DNA of 64,000 nt from Dyadobacter koreensis (GCF_900108855.1 NZ_FNXY01000001.1:558001-622000), one strand, 5' to 3'; numbered from the stretch's first letter, positions 18,440 to 28,132 are shown. Numbers and translations are program-made. The notes: a model not told the origin generated them from the sequence alone.

Positions 18440-21400
18440 ATGTTAAAAAAATTACCTATTCCTAAACGTATTCGGAAGTTCTCGCAGGTACTGCTCTGTC
18501 AAGCCCTGCTTGCAGGCTGCCTCATTCCCGTTTCGAAAGCAGCGTTTACTGTCGTCAGCAGCATCAAAACCGACAAAACCGTAACCGGACGGATCACCGA
18601 TGAAAACGGAAGCGGACTTCCCGGTGTGAGTGTTATTGTCAAAGGTAGCACTGTGGGAACAATCTCGGACGGCGATGGAAAGTATCAAATCAGTGTTTCT
18701 GATAATGCAGCCACGTTGATATTTTCCTACGTTGGTTATCTTTCGATTGAAAGAGCCGTAGGCAACGCAACAGCCCTGGATATCAGCTTGCAACCTGATG
18801 CCAGAAATTTAAATGAGGTCGTCGTTACAGCACTCGGTATCAAGCAGGAGATCAAAAAGTTAGGATACGCAGTACAGGAATTGAAAGGAACGGACCTGGA
18901 CAAAGCCCGCGAGACAAACTTTGTCAGCGGCCTTGCCGGAAAGATTGCCGGCGTTCAGGTTATGAGCAGCCCGAGTGGGATCGGGGGCTCGGCACGTATA
19001 ACCATACGGGGCGATAAATCCCTGGACATTAATAAAAACCAGCCGCTTTTTGTTATCGACGGGGTACCGATTACAAATGCGCTAACGGGTTCCAGCGGAA
19101 GGGATTTTCAGGAACTGGATTATGGGAACGGAGCTTCACTGATCAATCCGGATGATGTAGAATCGATGACTGTACTGAAAGGAGCAAATGCTTCGGCCTT
19201 GTATGGATCGCGGGGGGCGAATGGTGTTATTGTGATCACGACCAAATCCGGGAAAAACAGCAAAGGGCTGGGTGTATCGGTTAATGCGGGGCTAACTTTT
19301 GAAAACCCACTGATTTTGCCTGATTTCCAACGTGTTTATGGCCAGGGAAACAATGGAGAATTCAATTTTGTGGATGGAAACGGGGGTGGTATTCGCGATG
19401 GTGTTGACGAAAGCTGGGGACCTCAGATGGATGGAAGACTAATCGCACAGCATAACTCCCCTACTTCAAACGGCTATCGGGGCGGTGATATTTCTTTGGT
19501 TAATGACGGAGTGTTAGGCTCACCGGCTGACTTGGCCGCGCGCGGAACGATCACGCCGACCCCGTTTGTACCTGGAAATAACCTAAAAGAATTTTACGAG
19601 ACAGGGCTGACGAAAAACACCAATATTTCGGTTACAGGAGCGAATGAAAAGGGAGATTTCAGATTGTCCTATACCCTGCTTGATCAAAAAGGAATTATTC
19701 CCAACACCGATATTACCCGTAACACGTTTGCCATTAACACGGGCTATAATCTTTCACCTAAACTGTCAGTTCGCATCTCGGCCAATTACGTAAATTCAGC
19801 CAGTGATAACCGCCCGAATTTAACCTACGGAACAGAAAGTATCATTTATCTTTTGCACTGCTGGATGGGACAGCATGTGGATCTGAACAGTTTGAAAAAC
19901 TACTGGATGCCGGGCATGGAGAACAAACAGCAGTTTAACTTCAATTACAATTACCACGACAACCCGTATTTCAACCTATACGAAAATACAAACAGTCAGA
20001 GCGCAAACAGAATCTTTGGAAATATCGCCGTTAAATATAATTTTAACGACTGGCTAAATCTACAGGTGCGCGGCGGAACAGATTTCAATAATGACTTAAG
20101 AAAGAGAAAGCGCGCATTCAGTACACAGCGGTTTCCTTTCGGAAGTTACCGTGAAGAGCGCGTGAAAAACGGAGAATCCAACTTTGACTTCCTACTGAGC
20201 GCTTCGAAAGAAATCAATGAGACCTTCACTGTCGGAGCAAATTTTGGAGGGAACCGCCAGATCAGCAAAACCAATAACTTCGAGGTAACAGCGCCTCAGC
20301 TTTTGATTCCTGGGATATACAGTTTTAATAACACACGTGTTGCGTTGGTCAGCTCGATTGATGACATCAATAAGATTGTCAATAGTTTATACGGCTCGGT
20401 TCAGTTTGGTTACAAGAATTTTCTGTTTCTGGATGTGACCGCACGCAATGACTGGTCAACGGCTCTAACCCTTCCGGCGGCAGCTGATTCGCTGGGACAA
20501 ACCATCAACTCCTACTTTTATCCATCCGCCTCTTTAAGCGCGGTTGTCAGCGATATGGTCCAGCTTCCTGAGTGGGTATCTTTTGGTAAGCTGCGTACCA
20601 GTTTAGCCCAGGTGGGTAATGACACCGACCCTTACCGCTTTACATCGGGCTACATCCGAGACAATCCGTGGGGCGATTATCCGATCTATAATTCGAACAG
20701 TACGCTGGTCAATTACAATCTAAAACCAGAGATCAGTACCTCTTTTGAGATTGGTACCGAATGGCGTTTCTTCAAAAGCCGTGCAGGTCTAGACTTCACA
20801 TTTTATAATATCAACACCCGCAATCAGATTCTTCCGTCCGTACCTGTTTCACTTACCTCTGGTTATAACACAAGAATCGTAAATGCAGGTGAAATCAGAA
20901 ATTACGGTTTTGAAGTCGTACTTTCAGGTACCCCTGTACAAACGGAGGCTTTCCGCTGGGATATCGGCGTGAACTGGTCGGCAAACCGCAGCAAAGTAAT
21001 TGAATTTGACGGTGTCGTTCAGGATTATCAAATGGCAGAACGTCATGGGGTATCGATCCGTGCGCAGGTAGGCGAACGGATGGGCGATATGTACGCGATT
21101 GGTTTTAAGCGTGTCGAAGATCCAAACAGTCCCTACTTTGGCCAGAAAATCCTTAACGAGTCGGGCCGTTACGTGAGTACTAACAATCGGATCAAGGTTG
21201 GAAACTACAATGCCGACTGGATGGCCGGTATCCGCAATACCTTTACCTACAAAAATGTAAGCCTGGGGGCTCTGCTGGATATCCGTCACGGCGGACAGAT
21301 TTTCTCCGAAACTTTCGTAGTAGGATTAGAGGCCGGCCAGTTGGAAGAAACGTTGGAAGGCCGTGCAAATGGCTATGACCTGACCATTCCAGGCAACGGT

Positions 21401-21775
21401 GTAGTCGCTCAGGGAGTTATTGAAAATGCAGATGGAAGTTTCCGTCCAAATGATGTAAAACTTTCAGCGCGTGAGTATCACCAGTCGCGGACAGGAAACC
21501 GTGACATCCCCGAAGGAGGTATTTTCAATGCCTCCTATGCTAAGCTGCGCGAAGTAAGACTTGGCTATACGATTCCTGCCAAATATTTGTCAAAAGCGAA
21601 AATAAAAGGTTTGAATGTTTCGGTGGTAGGCCGTAACCTGGCCGTATGGAGCAAGGTTCCGCACATTGATCCGGAGACATCTTCACTGAGCGGCGGAACG
21701 ATCATTCCGGGAATTGAATCCGTAGGCATGCCAACCACGCGTAGCTGGGGATTTAATCTTGGATTCAACTTTTAA
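18440..21775 (+). CDS. SusC/RagA family TonB-linked outer-membrane transporter
   Basis: TonB-dependent transporter of 1111 residues. A signal peptide (about 1-35) leads to a carboxypeptidase-D-like domain (VTGRITDENGSGLPGVSVIV), the SusC box NEVVVTALGIKQEIKKLGYA (about 130-149), a plug with TIRGDKSLDINKNQPLFVIDG and KGANASALYGSRGANGVI, and a barrel ending GFNLGFNF. The upstream codon at 18407 is TTG; ATG 18440 gives the better signal peptide. The susD partner follows after 20 bases. No hydrolase, sulfatase or regulator lies next to the pair, so it is an orphan pair with unknown substrate. The ALGIK-type box marks the protein-importing or unassigned SusC subgroup rather than starch types. Confidence 0.92.
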   Translation: MLKKLPIPKRIRKFSQVLLCQALLAGCLIPVSKAAFTVVSSIKTDKTVTGRITDENGSGLPGVSVIVKGSTVGTISDGDGKYQISVSDNAATLIFSYVGYLSIERAVGNATALDISLQPDARNLNEVVVTALGIKQEIKKLGYAVQELKGTDLDKARETNFVSGLAGKIAGVQVMSSPSGIGGSARITIRGDKSLDINKNQPLFVIDGVPITNALTGSSGRDFQELDYGNGASLINPDDVESMTVLKGANASALYGSRGANGVIVITTKSGKNSKGLGVSVNAGLTFENPLILPDFQRVYGQGNNGEFNFVDGNGGGIRDGVDESWGPQMDGRLIAQHNSPTSNGYRGGDISLVNDGVLGSPADLAARGTITPTPFVPGNNLKEFYETGLTKNTNISVTGANEKGDFRLSYTLLDQKGIIPNTDITRNTFAINTGYNLSPKLSVRISANYVNSASDNRPNLTYGTESIIYLLHCWMGQHVDLNSLKNYWMPGMENKQQFNFNYNYHDNPYFNLYENTNSQSANRIFGNIAVKYNFNDWLNLQVRGGTDFNNDLRKRKRAFSTQRFPFGSYREERVKNGESNFDFLLSASKEINETFTVGANFGGNRQISKTNNFEVTAPQLLIPGIYSFNNTRVALVSSIDDINKIVNSLYGSVQFGYKNFLFLDVTARNDWSTALTLPAAADSLGQTINSYFYPSASLSAVVSDMVQLPEWVSFGKLRTSLAQVGNDTDPYRFTSGYIRDNPWGDYPIYNSNSTLVNYNLKPEISTSFEIGTEWRFFKSRAGLDFTFYNINTRNQILPSVPVSLTSGYNTRIVNAGEIRNYGFEVVLSGTPVQTEAFRWDIGVNWSANRSKVIEFDGVVQDYQMAERHGVSIRAQVGERMGDMYAIGFKRVEDPNSPYFGQKILNESGRYVSTNNRIKVGNYNADWMAGIRNTFTYKNVSLGALLDIRHGGQIFSETFVVGLEAGQLEETLEGRANGYDLTIPGNGVVAQGVIENADGSFRPNDVKLSAREYHQSRTGNRDIPEGGIFNASYAKLREVRLGYTIPAKYLSKAKIKGLNVSVVGRNLAVWSKVPHIDPETSSLSGGTIIPGIESVGMPTTRSWGFNLGFNF

Positions 21776-21795
21776 TCAGGCTAAACCTTACGACA

Positions 21796-23271
21796 ATGAA
21801 AAAGACAATGCAACATATAATCATGCTGGCCGCAGCGCTATTTTTTCTGCCCGCATGTACAGATGATTTTGTAGAAAAAAATACGGACCCTAATGCGATT
21901 ACCGACGTAACGCCGGACCTTCTGCTTCCTGGGATTATCCGCACATCAGTGAATGAAATGGTTGGTCAGAGCTGGGGAATCGGCAATATCGTCATTCAAC
22001 ATACAGCTAAAATCCAGTTTGTTTCCGAGGATCGTTATACCTGGGGAGACCGCGATGGTCTTTGGAATAATATGTATAACAATCTTCGCAATGTGCAGCT
22101 TTTGATCGAGCTGAGTGAGAAAAATAATTCCAAAAATTACAAAGGGATTTCGCTGATCATGCGCGCATGGATGTATTCACTTTTAACTGATGCCTATGGT
22201 GATGTTCCCTATACTGAGGCAACAAAAGGGATCAGCGGCACTTTTACCCCAAAATATGAAACCCAGGAGGTAATATATGCCGGGATTCTCAGCGATCTGA
22301 AAGCTGCAAATGATCTTCTGGGACCGGGCGAAACGGTTGTAGGTGATCTGATCTACAATGGAGATGTGCAGCAGTGGAAAAAGCTTGCCAACAGTTTAAG
22401 ACTTCGATATCTTCTAAGAATCTCCGATGTCAAGGATGTAAAGGCAGATATGCAGGCCATTGTTGCCAATCCTACCGCTACACCTATTTTCAGCGATGCT
22501 AATAAAAATGCTGACAATGCCACACTTCGTTATCTGACTTCTGCACCAAACCAGTTTCCAATGTATACTGCCCGGCAGGGTTCATTTGACGAATTCCGTT
22601 TGAGCAAAAATTTGGGTGACAAGCTTACCGCTCTGTCAGACCCAAGAATCACCGTCTTTGCCCAGCCGACCGACGCATCGATCGCAGCAGGCTCACCTAA
22701 ATATACAGGGGTTCCCAACGGACTGAATGAAGTGGCTGCGCTGGATTATGCTGGCGGTCCCAATAATGTGTCGCGTGCTGGGGCACTCTTTTACAAGGGT
22801 TCCATCACCGACCGAGGTCTGGATGTTGCCAAAGGCTATATCATGGGCTATCCAGAACTTCAGTTCGTACTGGCCGAAGCGGTTAAAAAAGGCCTGGTGA
22901 CCTCGACTAAAACGGCACAGTCCTACTACGAAGAAGGTGTAAAAGCTGCCTTTGATTATGCAGATGTGACGATGCCGGGAAACTACCTAAGTAGTGCAGG
23001 GGTGGCATACAGTGATGCAGATGCTCTTACGGTCATCGGAACACAGAAATGGATCGCCCTGTTTTTCACAGGACTTGAAGCGTGGTTCGACTGGCGACGT
23101 ACCGGCATCCCAACCATCACCGCCGGAGTCGATAATGTCAATGGCGGGAAGGTTCCAGTGCGGTTTGCTTATCCGCGCAGTGAACAAGTGCTTAACGCCG
23201 CCAGTTTAAATGAAGCGGTTGCCCGGCAAGGCGCAGACACGTATAACACGAAAGTCTGGTGGGATAAATAA
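21796..23271 (+). CDS. SusD-like outer-membrane lipoprotein (SusD-like_2 group)
   Basis: Surface lipoprotein of 491 residues that pairs with the SusC-type transporter just upstream. The lipobox is LPAC (Cys21), followed by TDDFVEKNTDPNAITDVTPDLLLPG, which is abbreviated here only to show the typical NTDPNA motif at about 29-34. Other family marks are RAWMYSLLTDAYGDVPYTEA (about 122-141), QWKKLANSLRLRYLLR and ELQFVLAEAVKKG. This pattern belongs to the SusD-like_2 group rather than the classic RagB group. A strong terminator follows 15 bases after the stop, which closes a two-gene operon. Confidence 0.88.
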   Translation: MKKTMQHIIMLAAALFFLPACTDDFVEKNTDPNAITDVTPDLLLPGIIRTSVNEMVGQSWGIGNIVIQHTAKIQFVSEDRYTWGDRDGLWNNMYNNLRNVQLLIELSEKNNSKNYKGISLIMRAWMYSLLTDAYGDVPYTEATKGISGTFTPKYETQEVIYAGILSDLKAANDLLGPGETVVGDLIYNGDVQQWKKLANSLRLRYLLRISDVKDVKADMQAIVANPTATPIFSDANKNADNATLRYLTSAPNQFPMYTARQGSFDEFRLSKNLGDKLTALSDPRITVFAQPTDASIAAGSPKYTGVPNGLNEVAALDYAGGPNNVSRAGALFYKGSITDRGLDVAKGYIMGYPELQFVLAEAVKKGLVTSTKTAQSYYEEGVKAAFDYADVTMPGNYLSSAGVAYSDADALTVIGTQKWIALFFTGLEAWFDWRRTGIPTITAGVDNVNGGKVPVRFAYPRSEQVLNAASLNEAVARQGADTYNTKVWWDK

Positions 23272-23285
23272 CTTTCCCAACACAT

Positions 23286-23333
23286 AAAAAAGCTCAAATA
23301 TCCTTTGCATGTCAAAAGATATTTGAGCTTTTT
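23286..23333 (+). terminator. Rho-independent terminator after the second susCD pair
   Basis: AAAAAGCTCAAATATC (from 23286 or 23287) pairs with GATATTTGAGCTTTTT (23318-23333) around a 15-base loop, and the second arm ends in a T-run. The first arm begins with an A-run, so it may stop transcription from both sides. Confidence 0.88.
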
Positions 23334-23376
23334 ATTTGCTGGCCGGTTCCAAATGAATTAAAGTGCCGGATCTTTC

Positions 23377-23562
23377 TTATCTGGATTCCCTATCGTCGGG
23401 ATTCACCAGGCTTTTGATAAAAGCAAACAGGCAAATAGCAAAACACATCAGATATAAAATCCCCAGCCCTAAATTTTCAAATTGTAACGTCTGGAAATCG
23501 AATTGGCGATAGGCCGATACCCCAAGAATAACCGACAGAATTAGAAACGTAGCTGTTTTCAA
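23377..23562 (-). CDS. small two-helix membrane protein, hypothetical
   Basis: A 61-residue frame with two hydrophobic helices (about 4-17 and 33-53) and a charged tail (NPDDRESR). It would have to start with TTG (23560-23562), since no ATG precedes it in frame. It lies 39 bases downstream of the DsbA-like gene on the same strand, so it could be a second gene of that unit. No family is recognised, and a chance frame cannot be excluded. Confidence 0.35.
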   Translation of the reverse strand: MKTATFLILSVILGVSAYRQFDFQTLQFENLGLGILYLMCFAICLFAFIKSLVNPDDRESR

Positions 23563-23601
23563 AATATGGATTAGGTTAAATTTTGATACTTTTTCACCAT
23601 T

Positions 23602-24522
23602 TTAAAAGGATTCACCAGCTAGGACCCTTTTCCAAAGAGCCCCGTTTTTTGTGTCAAATTTGCTGAGCTTACCCTCCGTTGCAAGCTTATTAAGCAGCTC
23701 GTGGCTTTCTAAAAAAGTAAGACCGCTCAGCTCAGAAAATTCCCTGACTGTCATTGTTTGAAAGTAAGAAAATAGTGCTTCCCAGCTTTGATCATAACTG
23801 GCTTTCTGCGCATCGGGAAGCATTTGCTGTATGGCGTTTTCATATGCAGAATATACTTTAAAGCCATAGACCTTTTCCTGTCTATTTACTCCGTCTTCTA
23901 TAAAAATAGTTGGAAAACCTCTCACACCATATCTTTTGGCGAGTTGCAGATCCGCTTGAAAAAGTTGCTCAGCCTTCGTTGTTAAATCTTTTTTAAGGCA
24001 ATCGGCATCCATGCCGACCTGTAATGCTGCGGCAGAAAGGTGCTCCCACTTTGTAATATTTTTCTTTTCTAAAAATACCATTTCGCGGATTCGTCTCAGA
24101 AAAGCGATTGCCTTGTCACCTCCTTGAAGCTGAGCCGCCTTGAAGGCGACTGATGGCGGGTAAGAAGAATGAAGCGGATCCTCAAGCCATATGTCACCAT
24201 CAATCGGCATTTGATAATGTACACTTACTTCGTCCCAGTGATGGGCTACATCGGATGGCTTGCTGATTCCGCCACTGTTATAGCTCCAATCGGGCAGAAG
24301 TCCGCCCATGTGGTACTGGATTTCAAAAACCGCACCGTATTCGAGTTTTAGCCTTCGCACCTGCGCTTCGATGCCCCAGCAGGTTGAACAGATCGGATCA
24401 GTAAAGTAAATGATCTTTAGTTGTTTGCCAGAAGGTGCAATTTTTACTGAATCAGCCGGGCTGCTCTGCGGCAATTCACAGATGCCCAGTTCAGGGTCGC
24501 AGATAAGTGGATTGGTTTTCAT
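23602..24522 (-). CDS. DsbA family thioredoxin-fold protein with C-terminal helical extension
   Basis: Cytoplasmic thioredoxin-fold protein of the DsbA/FrnE/SpxH-like group, 306 residues. The redox motif is CSTC (Cys45, Cys48) in FTDPICSTCWG, and the cis-proline loop is VRGFPTIF. A second Cys pair (Cys8 and Cys15) lies in the N-terminal CDPELGIC stretch, as in related Bacteroidota proteins. Residues about 250-306 (TVREFSELSGLTFLESHELL and on) look like a small winged-helix extension. No signal peptide is seen. I use ATG 24520-24522 rather than the frame to 24570. It diverges from an HxlR regulator, so it is probably an HxlR-controlled redox or electrophile-stress protein (inference). Confidence 0.82.
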   Translation of the reverse strand: MKTNPLICDPELGICELPQSSPADSVKIAPSGKQLKIIYFTDPICSTCWGIEAQVRRLKLEYGAVFEIQYHMGGLLPDWSYNSGGISKPSDVAHHWDEVSVHYQMPIDGDIWLEDPLHSSYPPSVAFKAAQLQGGDKAIAFLRRIREMVFLEKKNITKWEHLSAAALQVGMDADCLKKDLTTKAEQLFQADLQLAKRYGVRGFPTIFIEDGVNRQEKVYGFKVYSAYENAIQQMLPDAQKASYDQSWEALFSYFQTMTVREFSELSGLTFLESHELLNKLATEGKLSKFDTKNGALWKRVLAGESF

Positions 24523-24592
24523 GGTCTGTAATTTAAATGATCTTCGCTCAGCTGTCAAAGGTAAACCCACAAATGAAGAAGATTGTCATAAA

Positions 24593-24633
24593 TTACCTAT
24601 CAGAAACTAGTTACCTTTATGAAACTACCTTTG
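24593..24633 (+). promoter_or_regulatory. direct repeats and -7 box upstream of the HxlR gene
   Basis: TTACCTATCAGAAACTA (24593-24609) and TTACCTTTATGAAACTA (24611-24627) are direct repeats identical at 14 of 17 bases with a period of 18. The second runs into TACCTTTG (24626-24633), a match to the Bacteroidota -7 box. The set sits 27 bases before the HxlR start in the region shared with the DsbA-like gene, so it is a likely binding site of the regulator. Confidence 0.5.
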
Positions 24634-24659
24634 TAATTGCTTAAAATGCGCAGAAAAGA

Positions 24660-25010
24660 ATGAAAAAACAAGCTGTTCACAATACCTCTAATCTTTGCAG
24701 AGCTCAAATTCTGGGAATAAAAAGCGCGATGGAAATTTTGTCAGGAAAATGGAAACTGTATATACTCGGAACACTTCTATTGCATGATAAAATGCGTTTT
24801 ATGGACCTTCTCAGAGAGATTGACGGAATCGCGGCAAAGATGCTATCGAAAGAATTACAGGACATGGAAATAAACCAGTTGGTCCGTCGTACTGTCGTTG
24901 ATACCAAACCGCTCACGGTTCAATACGAACTGACAAGTGCGGGAAGGTCACTGCAACAGGTCATCACAGAAGTTTCCAAATGGGGCATTGAATACCGGGA
25001 CAATTTGTAG
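24660..25010 (+). CDS. HxlR family winged-helix regulator
   Basis: Small winged-helix regulator of 116 residues, complete for the HxlR family. The family N-terminus with a sensor-type cysteine (LCRAQILGIKSAMEILSGKWK, Cys13, shown in part: SAMEILSGKWK) is followed by the recognition helix region DLLREIDGIAAKMLSKELQDME and the wing with YELTSAGRSLQQVI. HxlR proteins often sense reactive aldehydes, quinones or oxidants through that cysteine. Its divergent neighbour is a DsbA-like redox protein, which agrees with a redox or electrophile response. Direct repeats upstream suggest autoregulation. Confidence 0.9.
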   Translation: MKKQAVHNTSNLCRAQILGIKSAMEILSGKWKLYILGTLLLHDKMRFMDLLREIDGIAAKMLSKELQDMEINQLVRRTVVDTKPLTVQYELTSAGRSLQQVITEVSKWGIEYRDNL

Positions 25011-25335
25011 CAAATGCTTTCTGACAGATACCGCTGAGAAAAGAATCCTTACAAGGTCTTAACCGGTCCGGATAATGGACGAAATGCAGCTATACCATCA
25101 TGCCGAGCGATTTTGTCTTCTTGCTTTAACATTAATAGATCTGAGCGCAGGCTTTATCTCTACTTATCAGTGTTTTTTAAGCAAAGATCAACGCAATTCA
25201 AACTGCCAGAATGAATCAAACTTGAAATACTTTTAAATTCCAGCGAATTACTAAAAACTGCATTCGACGGAAGCGACAAGTAATAGCATGCCTTCAAATT
25301 ATCCAATAGCCGTTTACCGAACCAAGCACAAGCGC
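25011..25335. other. intergenic region, nothing recognised
   Basis: 325 bases between convergent genes. No open frame with family resemblance, clear terminator or repeat was seen. Confidence 0.5.
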
Positions 25336-26220
25336 TTAATATCTTGACAGCTTATCCTGCGTGATGATAGTATCCATCCAAAAATGACACAAGTAGGAAA
25401 AAAAGGAAAACCAGCCGGTCAAATCAGAAGACTTTGTCATATATGCGTTCGCCTGCAAACGGTAACAATCCTGTACATCCTGGGGATCATCCGATTGACT
25501 AAATATAATGATAGGAACCGCAGATAAGTTTTTTGAAACTAGAAATTGTTTTATTAATTCTAGCAAAGCAAGACCACTTTTTCGATCTGGCAGATATAGA
25601 TCCAGTAAAATCAATTGCGGCGTGGCTATACGCTTATCCCATTGGTAAGTCAAAAATTCCAAGGAAGTAATCTTGTCATTCAGATGTATGATATCAACAT
25701 TGGGCAAACTATGCTGCAAGGCAAGATGAATCAGCTTACTTTCATCCATGTTATCCTCAATAATCAAAATGCTTTTCGCAGACACAGTTTCAACACTGGT
25801 GGCATGATCAAATGATGAATAATTATGCAAAAAGCATACATTAATTGCCCTGGCAAGTTCCTCGTAATCACTTATCAGATAAGGCTTTGCAATGTAGGCA
25901 TTAATTCCCTTCAAATAGGCGTTCGAAATTAGGTCCGGGTTCAATGAAGTCGATATCATAATGATTGGAATGTGTATTAAATCAGGATCTGATTTAAGTA
26001 TTTCCAACGCTTCAAGACCATTCATTCTGGGCATATTCATATCCAAAAGAACTATTATGTCTGCTGCTGGCCCTTCCCTTTTGATCTGTTCGATCAACGC
26101 TTCCCCATCTGCAACCTCCTTGATGACAATTCCAGAAATAGTATCCCGGATCGCCTCTCGAAGCAGCATCCTGTCGTCTTCGTCATCATCAGCTATAAAA
26201 ATCGTCTTGGTACTATTCAT
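25336..26220 (-). CDS. tandem double-receiver response regulator without output domain
   Basis: Protein of 294 residues made of two CheY-like receiver domains and nothing else. Domain 1 (about 5-130) has the acidic cluster DDDEDD at 11-16, phospho-acceptor Asp60 in VLLDMNMPRMNG, and Lys112 in AKPY. Domain 2 (about 150-275) has EDN at 155-157, Asp207 in LLDLYLPDRKSG and Lys263 in MTKSSD. Both sets of phosphorylation residues are present. No DNA-binding or enzymatic domain follows, so it may act as a phosphate relay or bind a protein partner. ATG 26218-26220 is the natural start. It diverges from a histidine kinase gene, the likely phosphate donor. Confidence 0.85.
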   Translation of the reverse strand: MNSTKTIFIADDDEDDRMLLREAIRDTISGIVIKEVADGEALIEQIKREGPAADIIVLLDMNMPRMNGLEALEILKSDPDLIHIPIIMISTSLNPDLISNAYLKGINAYIAKPYLISDYEELARAINVCFLHNYSSFDHATSVETVSAKSILIIEDNMDESKLIHLALQHSLPNVDIIHLNDKITSLEFLTYQWDKRIATPQLILLDLYLPDRKSGLALLELIKQFLVSKNLSAVPIIIFSQSDDPQDVQDCYRLQANAYMTKSSDLTGWFSFFSYLCHFWMDTIITQDKLSRY

Positions 26221-26466
26221 AGAAGCATCATTCAATCTTGTAGTCAGGTAAATCAAAATCCCGCCACACAGGCAAATTTATGATATAATTACTAATGACT
26301 CACCTAGCACTCAAAAATTATTGCGAGAACTGCTAGAAATCAGGTATAGTATTTTTTATTATTGTCACAGTGTAATTTATTTAGGCTGAATATTGAGTTA
26401 TTTTGCACCTGCGATTTGAGGCTCCTCGCCGTTATCAAATAAAATACATCCACACAGCCCTTAACT

Positions 26467-27744
26467 ATGGCCAAATTAAAAAAGAATCAGCAGTACCAGG
26501 ATTTAGTTGGTTTACTTCGAACTAAGCGAGAATCATTATTTAACAGCTGGAGGGAGGCCTGTTTTCAGGATAAAAACCTAAGCAGCAAAGCAAGCTTTTC
26601 ACGAGAAGAGTTTAACGATCAAATACCGGTTCTGTTAAATATATTGGAACAGCGTCTACTTCAGGAGCCGGAAATTGAAGATGCGGCCAAGGTTGCCCGT
26701 GAGCACGGTCTTCACAGATGGCAATCAGGATATGAGCTCCATGAACTGATCATCGAGTTTGAGCATTTATTTAATCTGCTTTTGGAACAGATTTTTGCCT
26801 ATGCTGAGAATAACTCAAATTTCACGGCGCAGTCGCTGATTGCTATTCAAAAAGAAGTATTCAGTATATACTCTGATTCAATCCGGGGAAGTATAACCTA
26901 TTATTATCAACTCAGACAAACCACGGCTGCCGAGCAGGCCTTAAATCTTCAAAATGCACTTGAGCAGTTGCAACAGTTAAGCAAGACAAGAAACGAGCAT
27001 CTTCGCCATAGTTCACATGATTTGCGATCCAGTTTTAGTGTTTTAATGATGGCCTCTCAATTATGGGAGCTGCCGTCTTCTGAAAAGGACCGTACAGAAT
27101 TAATGGGAATGCTAAACAAAAACCTGTCTTCAATACGGGATTTGCTCTTACAACTTACCGATTATTCCCGTATAGAGGCAGGTCAGGAATTGCTGCATAT
27201 TAAAGAATTCGACGTATCAGAATTACTAAATTCACTGATTGAAAATACATTGCCCCTCGCAGAACAAAAGAACATTGTGCTTGAAGGTACCGGACCCAAA
27301 CATTTAAAAGTTCAAAGTGATCCCGTGCAAATTCAGCGTGTATTTCAAAATTTGCTTCACAACGCTTTGAAATATACAGATTCAGGCGGCGTATATGTTT
27401 CATGGGCTGTTGAAAATGAATCAAGATGGATCCTGAGTATCCAGGATACGGGACCTGGATTTGCTAAAAATAGTATTACAGCGCTGTTTGCCGAGCAATT
27501 AAAACCTTCTATTCATACGACTGCCGTACATCACGAAAGAAAAATGCTTCAGCAACCGGCACCTACCTTAACAGATCAAACCGGCAATGAGCATTTCAAG
27601 GAAAGCGAAGGCTTAGGTCTTTTTATTGTAAAAAAAATCTGTGAATTAATGAAGGCAACCATGGACATAGAAAGTAAAAATGGACAGGGAACGCTGGTAC
27701 GTATTCGTTTTCAATCGCAACAAGAACCAAACACGCTTACTTAA
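26467..27744 (+). CDS. soluble sensor histidine kinase with RsbRD-like N-terminal domain
   Basis: Cytoplasmic histidine kinase of 425 residues without membrane helices. The N-terminal part (about 12-150) is a helical RsbRD/RsbT-co-antagonist-like sensor (SFNSWREACFQD-type start, then ARRHGLHRW-like REHGLHRWQSGYELHELI). The kinase core has His184 in HSSHDLRSSFSVL, Asn299 in NLLHNALKYT, Asp327 in IQDTGPGF and GLGLFIVKKICEL, so all boxes are intact. A 50-residue insertion lies between G1 and G2. It diverges from the tandem-receiver gene across 246 bases; the two may form a phosphorelay (inference). Confidence 0.87.
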   Translation: MAKLKKNQQYQDLVGLLRTKRESLFNSWREACFQDKNLSSKASFSREEFNDQIPVLLNILEQRLLQEPEIEDAAKVAREHGLHRWQSGYELHELIIEFEHLFNLLLEQIFAYAENNSNFTAQSLIAIQKEVFSIYSDSIRGSITYYYQLRQTTAAEQALNLQNALEQLQQLSKTRNEHLRHSSHDLRSSFSVLMMASQLWELPSSEKDRTELMGMLNKNLSSIRDLLLQLTDYSRIEAGQELLHIKEFDVSELLNSLIENTLPLAEQKNIVLEGTGPKHLKVQSDPVQIQRVFQNLLHNALKYTDSGGVYVSWAVENESRWILSIQDTGPGFAKNSITALFAEQLKPSIHTTAVHHERKMLQQPAPTLTDQTGNEHFKESEGLGLFIVKKICELMKATMDIESKNGQGTLVRIRFQSQQEPNTLT

Positions 27745-28132
27745 TTGGTTGGTGATTATTTTGTGATAATTGTGATGGTGGTGAAAGTATTTCCAACTAC
27801 GGAAAGAGCTTACCGGTAAAAGAAGCTGGCAGAATATCCAAAGAACAGAAACCGTAACGGTCAGCGGTGGAATGGGAACTGGGATTCTGCAGCTTAGGCC
27901 ATTTTACATGTTTATTCTAAATACATATCGGAACGTAACCTCAAAAAACCGCATGCCGCGGGCGTTTGCATTCCTGTGACACAACGAATACTGATTCGAT
28001 TTGGCGATAGAATGTATGGATACTGAATCTAAGCCGTAGGAAATAGTCCCTTTTAACTTCGATATTGCGACTTTTGGCTAATTGGTTTTTGTAAGGACTG
28101 CTGAACTTTGCAATAACAAAAACAGCAGATAA
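27745..28132. other. intergenic region upstream of the SDR cluster
   Basis: 388 bases with no gene that I can support. The sequence just before the SDR start holds a GAACTTTG stretch that is close to the -7 consensus. Confidence 0.35.
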
